A stretch of 64,000 nucleotides of DNA from Acidobacteriaceae bacterium (GTDB lineage: Bacteria > Acidobacteriota > Terriglobia > Terriglobales > Acidobacteriaceae). Positions 28,315 through 37,561 of this stretch are shown in pieces. Under the pieces are notes generated by a model. The model made no database searches. It was not told where the DNA came from and saw nothing but the letters and a program-made list of their open reading frames with translations. The stretch is taken from contig JANXYB010000082.1 of NCBI GenBank assembly GCA_025350325.1, positions 1 through 64,000 on the forward strand, given 5' to 3'. Made by a program: the position numbers and the translations under genes. Position 1 is the stretch's first letter; each line of letters opens with the position of its first letter.

Positions 28315-29637
28315 ATGTTTCGCTTGCTCTTCAACTCAACACGAGACCACACGCCACATGCTTTGCTCCTCCTGTTTCTGCTGAGCCTGGCTTTGCCATT
28401 CCATGCTCATGCGCTGAAGAAAAAGAAAGCCGACGCGCCTGTAGTCGCACCGGCAGGCCCGCGCAAGTTTGGGTTTGATCCCACCAAGCTTGTATGGCCC
28501 AGCCCACCAAACATTGCGCGCGTGCGCTGGGTGGATTATTTCGCAGGAACGAAAGTCGACTACTCTACCGCGGCCACCGCGAAGCCCAAAGCAACCTGGA
28601 TGGATCGTCTCGCAGGCGGCCAGTCGCAGACCGAAAAATTTAATCCGAAGACTTTTCCTTTTCAGATGATCGGGCCGTACGGCATTGCGATCGACTCCAA
28701 GGGTCTCGTGTATGTGGCTGATCAAAGAGTCGGCGCTATTTTCATCTTTAATCCTGAAACCCGCGACGCGCAGCTCATCCGTAACGGCTTTGAGGCTCAC
28801 TTTGGATGGGTAAACGGCCTTGCCATCGATGACGACGACCGGCTCTTTGTCTCCGACGGCAAAATGCGGCGCGTCATGATCTTCAATGCCAAGCACGAAG
28901 TTGAAAGTCAGATCACTGAGGGATTATCGGATCCCGTGGGCTTGGCTATTGACACGACAAACCGCTTTCTCTATGTTGTCGATACGCAGCAGGACCAGGT
29001 CATCGTTTATGACGCCGACAGCCTCAAGCTGTTGCGCCGCATCGGAACCGGGGGCAAGAATCATTTCCTCACCACGCCAGGCGACTTCGGCGCTCCGCAG
29101 GGAGTGGCGGTGGACCCGGACGGCAACGTCTACGTGACCGACACTCTCAATAACCGCGTCGAAATTTTCGATGCCGATGGAAATTTCATCAGCCTGTTCG
29201 GCAAACACGGCGATGGTCCCGGCTGCTTCGCGCGCCCCAAGGGAATCGCGGTAGATTCCGATGGCCACATCTGGGTCGCCGACGAGATGGAAGACCGGCT
29301 ACAGGTCTTCGATCGGGACGGCCACTTGCTGACGTACATCGGTACCGGGCATGGAGAGTTGCCCGGCCAGTTCAAAGCTCTCGTGGGGGTCGCGATCGAT
29401 AAGAAGAACAGGGTCTATACGACCGAGCAATTCCCCGGACGCATGCAAATGTTCACTTACATCACCGACGCAGAAGCGGCAGCGGAAAAGGGGAAGCATG
29501 CTGCAGACCTGCAGAAGGCCGCCGATCGCCGTCAGAAAGCTGCAGCACCTCCGAAAGAAAAACCGGCCGTCGATTCTCCGCAGCAGCCTACTGACAAATC
29601 AGTTCAGAAAGACGGCGTAGCGGGCAAACCACAGTAA
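28315..29637 (+). CDS. NHL-repeat beta-propeller protein with Lys/Ala-rich C-terminal tail
   Basis: APQGVAVDPDGNVYVTDTLNNRVEIFDADGNFISLFGKHGDGPGCFARPKGIAVDSDGHIWVADEMEDRLQVF repeats; signal peptide. Confidence 0.9.
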   Translation: MFRLLFNSTRDHTPHALLLLFLLSLALPFHAHALKKKKADAPVVAPAGPRKFGFDPTKLVWPSPPNIARVRWVDYFAGTKVDYSTAATAKPKATWMDRLAGGQSQTEKFNPKTFPFQMIGPYGIAIDSKGLVYVADQRVGAIFIFNPETRDAQLIRNGFEAHFGWVNGLAIDDDDRLFVSDGKMRRVMIFNAKHEVESQITEGLSDPVGLAIDTTNRFLYVVDTQQDQVIVYDADSLKLLRRIGTGGKNHFLTTPGDFGAPQGVAVDPDGNVYVTDTLNNRVEIFDADGNFISLFGKHGDGPGCFARPKGIAVDSDGHIWVADEMEDRLQVFDRDGHLLTYIGTGHGELPGQFKALVGVAIDKKNRVYTTEQFPGRMQMFTYITDAEAAAEKGKHAADLQKAADRRQKAAAPPKEKPAVDSPQQPTDKSVQKDGVAGKPQ

Positions 29638-29658
29638 GTGTGCTGGGATCCCGCACAC
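29638..29658. terminator. Hairpin between convergent genes
   Basis: GTGTGC-TGGGATCCC-GCACAC inverted repeat between stops at 29637 (+) and 29659 (-). No strong T-run. Confidence 0.35.
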
Positions 29659-31857
29659 CTAACGGAGCGCCACAATTTCTAAGGTCCCGGTCCTCCGCAA
29701 TATGTTTACACTCACCGTTTCCGCGTAGCGTTCGAACGATAAATCGACGCACGCATCGCCCACCCGCAGATTACGGATGGTAAGGTGTTGCAGCTTTTCT
29801 GGCAGTGCCGCGTGATGCAAATATAAGCGGGATTCCAAGGCGCGAATCTCCAAGCCTAGACACGCTTGCAGGGCCATGAATACTGAACCTGCGGCCCACG
29901 CCTGCGGGGCGCAAGCTACGGGATAAAGCGTAGGACCTTTACCGGGGCGACGACCAAACCCGCAAATGAGTTCCGGTAGCCGATCCAGCATCACTTCAGC
30001 CGACAAATCGAGCAGACCCGACATCACACGTAACGCAAGCTCCTTGTCAGGGCGAAGCAGTCCACTGTACGCAATCAGCGCATTGTCGTGGGGCCACACT
30101 GAGCCGTTGTGATACGACATCGGGTTGTAGCGCTTCTCGCCCGTCACCAGGGTCCGAATACCCCAGCCCGAAAAAAATGCCGGAGACAGCAGAGCCTTAC
30201 TCACTGAGCGATATTGCGCATCAGAAGCGATGCCGGAAAATAAGCATTGTCCCGCATTTGAACTGCGCACCAGACACTGACGTTTCTTGCCGTCAAGGGC
30301 CAATGCAAACATGGCTATTTCATCTGACCAGAATTTGGCTGTGAACTCCGTGCGTAAATCCGAGGCTTGCCTTAGCAATCGTTCCGACAACTCCGCATGC
30401 CCGAGGCAGTTTGCTACCGCGGCAATTCCCTGCTTGGCCGCGTAGACATACGCCTGCACTTCGCACAGCGCAATAGGGCCAACGGCGAGATCTCCGTTAC
30501 TGTAGAAAATTGAGTCGTTGGAATCTTTCCAGCCCTGCTGCACCAGCCCGTGGTCGGTCTGTCGCGCATACTCCACGAAGCCGTCTCCGTCCTGGTCGCC
30601 GTAGCGATCGATCCACTCGAGCGCAGCCATGATGTTGGGCCAGATCTCACGCAGGAACTCTGCATCCGCTGTGCGCTCGTAGTACGCCGCGGCGAGCACA
30701 ACAAACAGCGGTGTGGCGTCTACGGTCCCGTAATACCGCCCGAATGGAACTTCCCCGAGGCGCGCCATCTCTCCCTTGCGCATTTCATGCAGGATTTTTC
30801 CGGGATCCGCGTCGCGCACAGCATCATGGCTGGTAGCCTGCGTTGCGGCGAGATAGGAGAGCACACCTTTAGCAACAGAGGGCACCAGCCACAGCAATTC
30901 GAGCGCAGTAATAATGCCGTCTCTTCCAAACACTGTGCTAAACCAGGGCACCCCTGCGTATGGATAAAGACCATGCGGCGTGTTCGTCACCATCATCGCT
31001 AGATCCGAACGGGAACGGCGGATCCAGTCATTAAATTGCTCGTTCGAACTTTGTATCTCAATCTCTGCGAGCGGGCTTTTGCTGCGCTTCTGATTCATAA
31101 CCTGCAGGGCTTCGCTGTAGTTGTGAGTCGGATAATTGCTACTGCTGCCCTTACCCTCGCATGTCACATTTATTGTGAATGTCGCCTCCCCATGCGCTTC
31201 AAGATGAACTGGAACAGAGATTCCGCCCGGCCGTGCTGTGCACGCCGGTGCAGAGCATTCCACGCGTGTACTTCTGGGGATGTGATCCAATCCCTCGTAC
31301 CTCTCGGTCACCGAGCAGCCTCGCACTTCTTCGGCGAGCTTGTCGCCGCGGCGAGCGCGCTTCTCTCCGCGGACCTCGAATATATCCGCGAAGTCTGACT
31401 CAAATTCGAATGAAACGTCCACATCATGGGAGAATTCGCTGTAATTGGTCAGCGTGATCTGGTCGTAGCAGACCACGTCCGTCAAAAATTTCGTACGGTA
31501 AATATGCACTGTGCCACGCGGCAACGACGCACCGGAAGCAAGCAGTAAATCCGGGTTGGTCAGGTCCACCGCAAGCAGCACATTGTCTTCGTGAATCGTG
31601 GAACTGAGCAACAGCGGCCGCAACCCGCAAAAGCGCGTTTCCAGGCGCGACAGATGGCGCGTTTCGTTATGGAAAATTCCCTGTTGACCAAATCCCACGG
31701 GCTGAATATCTCCGCTGCGATCGAAGATTGCGAAGGTATCTCCGTTGAGCAGCACCCGCGTGCGATCATCGGCCAGCGCCGACGAAGCCCGAATGTAAAA
31801 TTGGTGCTCGACTTCAATTACATCCCGGTTTTGTACGTTCTCAACTGATGGCATCAA
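29659..31857 (-). CDS. Glycogen debranching enzyme-like / amylo-alpha-1,6-glucosidase family protein
   Basis: HGLYPYAGVPWFSTVFGRDGIITALELLW, PSVAKGVLSYLAATQA, QGWKDSNDSIFYSNG, YHNGSVWPHDNALIAYG-type motifs. Confidence 0.88.
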   Translation of the reverse strand: MMPSVENVQNRDVIEVEHQFYIRASSALADDRTRVLLNGDTFAIFDRSGDIQPVGFGQQGIFHNETRHLSRLETRFCGLRPLLLSSTIHEDNVLLAVDLTNPDLLLASGASLPRGTVHIYRTKFLTDVVCYDQITLTNYSEFSHDVDVSFEFESDFADIFEVRGEKRARRGDKLAEEVRGCSVTERYEGLDHIPRSTRVECSAPACTARPGGISVPVHLEAHGEATFTINVTCEGKGSSSNYPTHNYSEALQVMNQKRSKSPLAEIEIQSSNEQFNDWIRRSRSDLAMMVTNTPHGLYPYAGVPWFSTVFGRDGIITALELLWLVPSVAKGVLSYLAATQATSHDAVRDADPGKILHEMRKGEMARLGEVPFGRYYGTVDATPLFVVLAAAYYERTADAEFLREIWPNIMAALEWIDRYGDQDGDGFVEYARQTDHGLVQQGWKDSNDSIFYSNGDLAVGPIALCEVQAYVYAAKQGIAAVANCLGHAELSERLLRQASDLRTEFTAKFWSDEIAMFALALDGKKRQCLVRSSNAGQCLFSGIASDAQYRSVSKALLSPAFFSGWGIRTLVTGEKRYNPMSYHNGSVWPHDNALIAYSGLLRPDKELALRVMSGLLDLSAEVMLDRLPELICGFGRRPGKGPTLYPVACAPQAWAAGSVFMALQACLGLEIRALESRLYLHHAALPEKLQHLTIRNLRVGDACVDLSFERYAETVSVNILRRTGTLEIVALR

Positions 31858-32947
31858 CAGCCAACTCCTTTGTCAGAAGGTGAGCGGCAGCCCCTCGTTT
31901 TCCTCTCGCCGCGTGCTTCTTTTCCGAGATCCCTCTCTCGTAAGTATCCAGATACTGCTCGCACATGCGTCGCGCGCTAAATCGTTGTTCAAACCGTTCG
32001 CGAACACCTTTTCTATCGATTGATGGAATGCGCCTTACTGCTTCCGCAGCTTCCTGCACGCTTTCAACAATAAATCCCGTCACTCCGTCATCGATTATTT
32101 CCGCAACCGAACCTCCTCGAAACGCAATCACCGGGGTGCCGCAGGCCATCGACTCGATCATGACCAGTCCGAAAGGTTCAGGCCAATCAATTGGAAACAG
32201 CAGTGCAGAAGCATTGCCCAGAAATCTAGTCTTGTCTTGCTCGCCAATCTCACCCAGAAAATCTATGCGCGGTCCGGAAAGAAGGTCGCGAATCTTTACA
32301 TCGAAATACTCTTGGTCCGCCGGATCTACTTTCGCCGCGATGCGCAACGGACACTCTGCTAGCTTGGCGATCTCGATCGCCCTGTCGACACGCTTTTCCG
32401 GCGATATGCGACCAAGAAAAGCCAGGTACTTGCCCGGAGCTTCGTTCGCGACATGCAACTCCGACGGCAATCCATGATGCACTGTGGTGAGCCAGCTCGC
32501 CCACGGCATCGGAGCACGCTGCGCATTCGAGATTGAAATCAAACGCATATCGTCGAATTCTCTAAACAACGGAAAAAGATCGGGAATATCCAGTCGGCCG
32601 TGGAGGGTTGATACTGCTGGAATCTCAAGCCTGCGAATGGTCGAAAACGGCAAGTAGTCGAGATGAAAGTGCACCACGTCGTAAACGTCTGCCTCTTGCG
32701 CGATCCTCTCAACCAGATTCAAGTGATGCGCCAGGGGAGCCAACAAGGTTCCCCCCTCGAGACGCAGCGCGCGTTCGCAGACGGATTCCAAGTGGGCCGA
32801 GGTGCGCGAGTCTCCGCTTGCATACAGCGTGACATCATGGCCCATCTTGACTAATTCTTCTGTTAGGTATGAAACAACTCTTTCAGTACCGCCATATAGG
32901 CGGGGAGGCACACTTTCGTACAAGGGCGCAACTTGCGCTATTTTCAT
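31841..32947 (-). CDS. GT4 family glycosyltransferase
   Basis: PPRLYGGTERVVSYLTEELVKMGHDVTLYASG; FLGRISPEKRVDRAIEIA; WPEPFGLVMIESMACGTPVIAFRGGSVAEIIDDGVTGFIV. Confidence 0.9.
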   Translation of the reverse strand: MKIAQVAPLYESVPPRLYGGTERVVSYLTEELVKMGHDVTLYASGDSRTSAHLESVCERALRLEGGTLLAPLAHHLNLVERIAQEADVYDVVHFHLDYLPFSTIRRLEIPAVSTLHGRLDIPDLFPLFREFDDMRLISISNAQRAPMPWASWLTTVHHGLPSELHVANEAPGKYLAFLGRISPEKRVDRAIEIAKLAECPLRIAAKVDPADQEYFDVKIRDLLSGPRIDFLGEIGEQDKTRFLGNASALLFPIDWPEPFGLVMIESMACGTPVIAFRGGSVAEIIDDGVTGFIVESVQEAAEAVRRIPSIDRKGVRERFEQRFSARRMCEQYLDTYERGISEKKHAARGKRGAAAHLLTKELAVDAIS

Positions 32948-33313
32948 TATGGCGCTCTCCTGAAAAATTTATTGCCGTGCGCTTCCAGCGGTTTTAGATG
33001 CACTTTCCGGCGCGGGGCGTCGCCTGCCCTACGATCCTGACCGGTGAAGCCTCAGCATTACGGATATTATTCTGCCGGCTTGGCTTTTCCTCCGCGATGC
33101 CATAGCTTTCACAAATAAAAGGAGATCGCAGGGCTCTTGACTTACTTTCGTCGATAATCTGGCAAGCCGCCCTCACTGTCCCGTTTGCTTTTTACCGGAC
33201 CGGCTGCGAATATCAACCTATGCATGGTTGCCCCTGTTGTCGCCGCTGTATGCCGCTTCGCGCGCATCGGTGACCTGGGTCTGCAGAGTCTGAACCACAG
33301 TCCAAGGTATATG

Positions 33314-33357
33314 AGCCCGCGAACACAGCTCTCGCTGTCGCGGGCTTTCTGTTTCTA
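33314..33357 (+). promoter_or_regulatory. Strong terminator-like hairpin in the leader of the nitrite/sulfite reductase gene (candidate attenuator)
   Basis: AGCCCGCGA...TCGCGGGCT with additional inner ACAGC-TCTC-GCTGT stem, followed by TTTCTGTTTCT; ends about 20-30 nt before ATG 33378. Confidence 0.65.
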
Positions 33358-33377
33358 TCGGAACTGATGAGGGAAAA

Positions 33378-35075
33378 ATGAATGATGCTGTCGCAGTGAA
33401 AGAGAACAAGACGCAACGAGCTGAGCGCCTAAAGCGTGAAAAGAATCCGTGGGAAGCATTCGATGAAGTGCGCGCCTTTGCACGGGAAGGCCGTGCCAGC
33501 GTCATTCCCGAATGGGCCGCTACTTACTTTAAGTGGTGGGGCATCTACACCCAGGGCGACGGTGTCGGCGTCACCGGCGGCAAAGGCGGCGAGGGACTAG
33601 CTTCTGATTACTTCATGATGCGCATCGGCATTCCCAATGGCATCCTCTCCGCGAGCCAGTTGCGCACCATCGGCGACATTACGCGTAAACATGCGCGCAA
33701 CCTGGCCGACATCACGGTTCGCCAGAACATACAGTTGCACTGGCTGACCATTGAATCGCTGCCTGAAGTCGTTGACGCACTCAGTGCCATCGGCCTTTCT
33801 CCCAAGGGGGCCTGCGGCGATGTGGTGCGCAATGTGACCGGCTGTCCCCTGGCTGGAGTCGCCGACGACGAACTCCTCGACGCTTCTCCCCTGGCCGTCG
33901 AGATCGGGCATTACCTCACGGCTAATCCGGAATTCTACAATCTGCCGCGCAAATTCAAGATCTGCGTTACCGGCTGCCCTGCATGGTGCAGCTATCCCGA
34001 GATCAACGACATCGCCTTAACCCCGGTCAAGCACGATGGCAAAGTCGGCTATTCACTGCGCGTTGGCGGCGGTCTCTCTAATGAGCCTCACCTGGCGCTG
34101 CGACTCGACGCGTTTGTTCTTCCCGAGCAAGGCATGCCCGTCGTCAAAGCCATCACTGAGATCTTTCGCGACCAGCAAGGTCTGCGCGAAAGCCGCGAGC
34201 GAGCGCGTCTCAAATACCTGTTCATGAAAGAGGGCTGGACGGCAGAAAGCTTTTTGGTTGAACTACAGTCCCGACTCGCCTTCAAGCTCCTGCCCGCCGT
34301 CCCCGAACAAGTACCCAACGAAGTCTTTCGCGACCACGTCGGCGTCCATCCCCAGCGTCAGCCCGGATTGAGCTATGTGGGCGCTTCCGTGTTACGCGGC
34401 CGCCTGTCAGGCGAGCAGTTAGAAGCGGCCGCCGGTCTTGCCGAGCGCTTCGGGAGTGGAGCCTTGCGCGCAACCGTTTCGCAGAATCTGGTTTTCATCG
34501 ATGTTCCCAACCCAAAGGCACCCGAACTCGTCCGTGAACTTGGCGCCATCGGCCTGCATGTCGAGGGTTCAACGTTTTGGCGCGGCGCCGTCGCCTGCAC
34601 CGGTACTGAATTCTGCAAGCTCGCCATCACCGAGACCAAAGGCTTTACCCGCTGGCTGGTCGATGAACTCGAGGAACGCCTGCCGCAGTTTGATCAGCAA
34701 CTCCGGCTACACGTCACCGGCTGCCCCAATAGCTGCGGCCAACATTGGATCGCGGACATCGGCATGGAGGGCAAGAAGATCAAGCATGAAGGCAAGCTCA
34801 CCGACGCCTATTACTTCTGCCTTGGCGGTGCGGTCGGCCAGCACGCTTCGATCGCCCGCCCGGTCGGCTATCGCTGCCCCGCGCCCTTGGTGCCTGAAGC
34901 CATCGAACGCCTGCTTCGCCAATATCTCGCCAACCGTCAACCCGACGAAAATCTACGCGCGTGGTTTCTGCGCCACAGCAACGATGAATTGCGCGCCCAT
35001 CTTGCCGGGGAGATTCTCGCGCCGGTCGAGCGCGACCTGCCGACGGGAAGAGTGCCGCACGGCGCGGCTGAATAG
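33378..35075 (+). CDS. nirA: Sirohaem-dependent nitrite/sulfite reductase
   Basis: NVTGCPLAGV, KFKICVTGCPAWCSYPEI, ACTGTEFCKLAITETK, LRLHVTGCPNSCGQHWIADIGM sirohaem/4Fe-4S motifs. Nitrite vs sulfite specificity not resolvable by eye. Confidence 0.85.
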   Translation: MNDAVAVKENKTQRAERLKREKNPWEAFDEVRAFAREGRASVIPEWAATYFKWWGIYTQGDGVGVTGGKGGEGLASDYFMMRIGIPNGILSASQLRTIGDITRKHARNLADITVRQNIQLHWLTIESLPEVVDALSAIGLSPKGACGDVVRNVTGCPLAGVADDELLDASPLAVEIGHYLTANPEFYNLPRKFKICVTGCPAWCSYPEINDIALTPVKHDGKVGYSLRVGGGLSNEPHLALRLDAFVLPEQGMPVVKAITEIFRDQQGLRESRERARLKYLFMKEGWTAESFLVELQSRLAFKLLPAVPEQVPNEVFRDHVGVHPQRQPGLSYVGASVLRGRLSGEQLEAAAGLAERFGSGALRATVSQNLVFIDVPNPKAPELVRELGAIGLHVEGSTFWRGAVACTGTEFCKLAITETKGFTRWLVDELEERLPQFDQQLRLHVTGCPNSCGQHWIADIGMEGKKIKHEGKLTDAYYFCLGGAVGQHASIARPVGYRCPAPLVPEAIERLLRQYLANRQPDENLRAWFLRHSNDELRAHLAGEILAPVERDLPTGRVPHGAAE

Positions 35076-35084
35076 GACTGGGTC

Positions 35085-36470
35085 ATGAGCTTGCTGCCCA
35101 TCTTTTTGAAACTCGAGGGTCGACGAGGATTGTTGGTCGGCGCGGGTAATGTCGCGCTCGAGAAAGTAAGCAGCCTGCTTGGCACAGGCTTGCAACTGCG
35201 CGTTATCGCACCACAGGCTAAGCCAGAAATCGTGCAACTCGCCGACGCGGGAAAGCTTGAGTGGATCGAGCGCACCTTCGACGTTGCAGACCTCGATGGC
35301 AACTACCTCGTCATAGCCGCCACAGATTCAGCAGAGGTCAATGCCTACATCTATAGCAGCGCCGTCGAGCGCGGCATCCTGTGCAACAGCGTCGACGACC
35401 CTCCGCACTGCGACTTTTATTTTGGCTCATTAGTTCGTCGCGGCCCCTTACAGATTGCCATCTCAACCGCCGGTGAAAGCCCCGCTCTGGCGCAGCGCCT
35501 GCGCCGCGAGATCGACGAAATGTTGCCGGCCGACGTGGGTCCGTGCCTTGAAAGTCTTGGCCAGTTGCGCCGCGAGATTCTTGGAACACATCCCCGCGGC
35601 GAATCCCGCAAAGCTCTGCTCCATCAGCTGGCACATCGCGAGATTTGCGAATCAGCTACCTGCCCATCACGCGAACTGGCCCGCGCCAGCCTCAACAACC
35701 ACGCAAACATGGGCGGCAAAGTATATCTCGTCGGCGCAGGTCCCGGAGACCCCGACCTCCTCACCGTCAAAGCTATGCGCCTCATTCAGTCTGCCGACGT
35801 TCTCCTTCACGACGATCTCGTTCCGGCCTCAATCCTTGCGCTTGCCCGCCGTGCTGCCGATGTCTTGAATGTAGGCAAGCGATGCGGCACGAAGCGCATC
35901 ACGCAGCAAGAAATCAATGCGCTGATGATTGAGCATTCGCGAGCAAATCGAAGCGTTGTGCGCCTCAAGAGCGGCGATCCGCTCATCTTTGGCCGCGCGG
36001 CGGAGGAGATGACGGCACTCACCGAGGCTGGCATTCCTTTCGAAGTTGTTCCCGGCATCACCGCTGCATTCGCTGCGGCAGCTTCTATTCCGTGCTCCCT
36101 GACCGACCGTAACAGCGCATCAAACGTCATCTTCTCTACTGGCCATCACGCGCAATCGCACAACCTCTCACCGCTCCCCGAGTTGGAAGACGCCACACGC
36201 GTTGTGTACATGCCGGGACGCGATCTCCAACTGCTCTCACTCGAATGGCTTCAGCAGGGTTTGCCGCCCGACTTCCCCTGCGCCCTCATTTCGCACGCCG
36301 CGCAACCCGGCCAAACCGTGGTGCACACGACCCTTGCCGCGCTAGGAAAAGCCAAGCCCACTCCCGCGCCCAGTCTTCTCATAGCGGGATGGGCCGTCGC
36401 TGCATCCTTGAGCGCTCGTCTGACGCCGAGCGAAACAATCGCCCTTTCGAATAAAGCCGCGCGTCAATAG
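35085..36470 (+). CDS. cysG: Sirohaem synthase (precorrin-2 dehydrogenase + uroporphyrinogen-III C-methyltransferase)
   Basis: N-terminal RRGLLVGAGNVALEKVSSLL Met8-like; C-terminal GKVYLVGAGPGDPDLLTVKAMRLIQSADVLLHDDLV and VVRLKSGDPLIFGRAAEE. Confidence 0.93.
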   Translation: MSLLPIFLKLEGRRGLLVGAGNVALEKVSSLLGTGLQLRVIAPQAKPEIVQLADAGKLEWIERTFDVADLDGNYLVIAATDSAEVNAYIYSSAVERGILCNSVDDPPHCDFYFGSLVRRGPLQIAISTAGESPALAQRLRREIDEMLPADVGPCLESLGQLRREILGTHPRGESRKALLHQLAHREICESATCPSRELARASLNNHANMGGKVYLVGAGPGDPDLLTVKAMRLIQSADVLLHDDLVPASILALARRAADVLNVGKRCGTKRITQQEINALMIEHSRANRSVVRLKSGDPLIFGRAAEEMTALTEAGIPFEVVPGITAAFAAAASIPCSLTDRNSASNVIFSTGHHAQSHNLSPLPELEDATRVVYMPGRDLQLLSLEWLQQGLPPDFPCALISHAAQPGQTVVHTTLAALGKAKPTPAPSLLIAGWAVAASLSARLTPSETIALSNKAARQ

Positions 36471-36635
36471 CCCGCTACTTGCATTTGGCCACACCCCGAG
36501 CCAGCCATTTGAGAGTTGCAGCCCGGCCATGCCTTTATACTGAATGTTTGTTTGGTTGCGTGCCGCAGGTTGGAAATTGGGACTTGCATACCGCGCAGCA
36601 GCGACAGGCAAATCGTTGAGGCAAAAGGAGCGGAT

Positions 36636-37502
36636 TTGGCTCAGGCAGAGATCGGCATTATCGGGGGCAGCGGGCTCTACTCCATGCCCGGCTTCACCAA
36701 TGTGCATGAAGAGCGCGTTGAAACTCCCTTTGGCGACCCATCAGACCCATTCGTCCTTGGCGAATTGGAAGGGCGCAAAGTCGCATTTCTGGCGCGCCAC
36801 GGCCGCGGCCATCGCATCCTCCCGTCCGAGTTGAATTTTCGGGCCAACATCTACGCATTCAAAAAAATCGGCGTAGACCGCATCCTCTCTGCCTCAGCCG
36901 TCGGCTCGCTCAAAGAGGAACACAAGCCGACCGACTTCGTCGTGCCCGATCAATTCATCGACCGCACCTTTCATCGAGTCTCTACATTTTTTGGCGACGG
37001 AATCGTGGGCCACGTTGCTTTCGGCGATCCGGTTTGCGCGACCGTTGCCAAGGCAGCCGCCAAGGCCTGTAGTACCGTCGGGGTGGTCGGCAAGTTTGGC
37101 GGTACATACGTTTGCATGGAAGGTCCGCAATTCTCCACCCGGGCCGAGTCGAATCTCTATCGCAGTTGGGGAGCGGACGTCATCGGCATGACCAACCTGC
37201 AGGAAGCCAAGCTCGCTCGCGAAGCGGAGATCTGCTACGCCACCATCGCCATGGTCACCGATTACGATTGCTGGCGCGAAGGGCACGACTCCGTCACCGT
37301 CGAAGAAATTGTGGCCGTGCTGCATCAAAACGCTGAAAACGCAGCCAAAGTAGTCAAAGCCGCCGTGGCTGCGCTCCCTGCCGCGCGAACCTGTGCCTGC
37401 GCTTCGGCTGCGCGTTTTGCCGTCCTTACGCAGCCCGACGCCATCCCAGACGCTGCAAAACAAAAGTTGAAACTGCTCTTCGGCAAATATTTTGACTGGT
37501 AA
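36636..37502 (+). CDS. mtnP: S-methyl-5'-thioadenosine phosphorylase (PNP family)
   Basis: IGIIGGSGLYSMPGFTNVHEERVETPFGDPSDPF, ARHGRGHRILPSELNFRANIYAFK, MEGPQFSTRAESNLYRSWGADVIGMTNLQEAKLAREAEICYATIAMVTDYDCW. TTG 36636 preceded by AAAAGGAG is preferred over the listed 36516. Confidence 0.92.
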   Translation: MAQAEIGIIGGSGLYSMPGFTNVHEERVETPFGDPSDPFVLGELEGRKVAFLARHGRGHRILPSELNFRANIYAFKKIGVDRILSASAVGSLKEEHKPTDFVVPDQFIDRTFHRVSTFFGDGIVGHVAFGDPVCATVAKAAAKACSTVGVVGKFGGTYVCMEGPQFSTRAESNLYRSWGADVIGMTNLQEAKLAREAEICYATIAMVTDYDCWREGHDSVTVEEIVAVLHQNAENAAKVVKAAVAALPAARTCACASAARFAVLTQPDAIPDAAKQKLKLLFGKYFDW

Positions 37503-37561
37503 ATCTCACTAAGCACTAAGCATCGATAGCGCTCCAATAAACCAACATAGAGAGGAAGTTT

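Noticed and set aside
29638-29658. Hairpin GTGTGCTGGGATCCCGCACAC as a strong terminator
   Set aside because: Stem is clear but there is no T-run on either side, so it is listed only as a low-confidence hairpin.
36516-36635. N-terminal 40 aa extension of the MTA phosphorylase ORF
   Set aside because: The PNP fold starts at IGIIGGSG; TTG 36636 has an AAAAGGAG ribosome site at suitable spacing.
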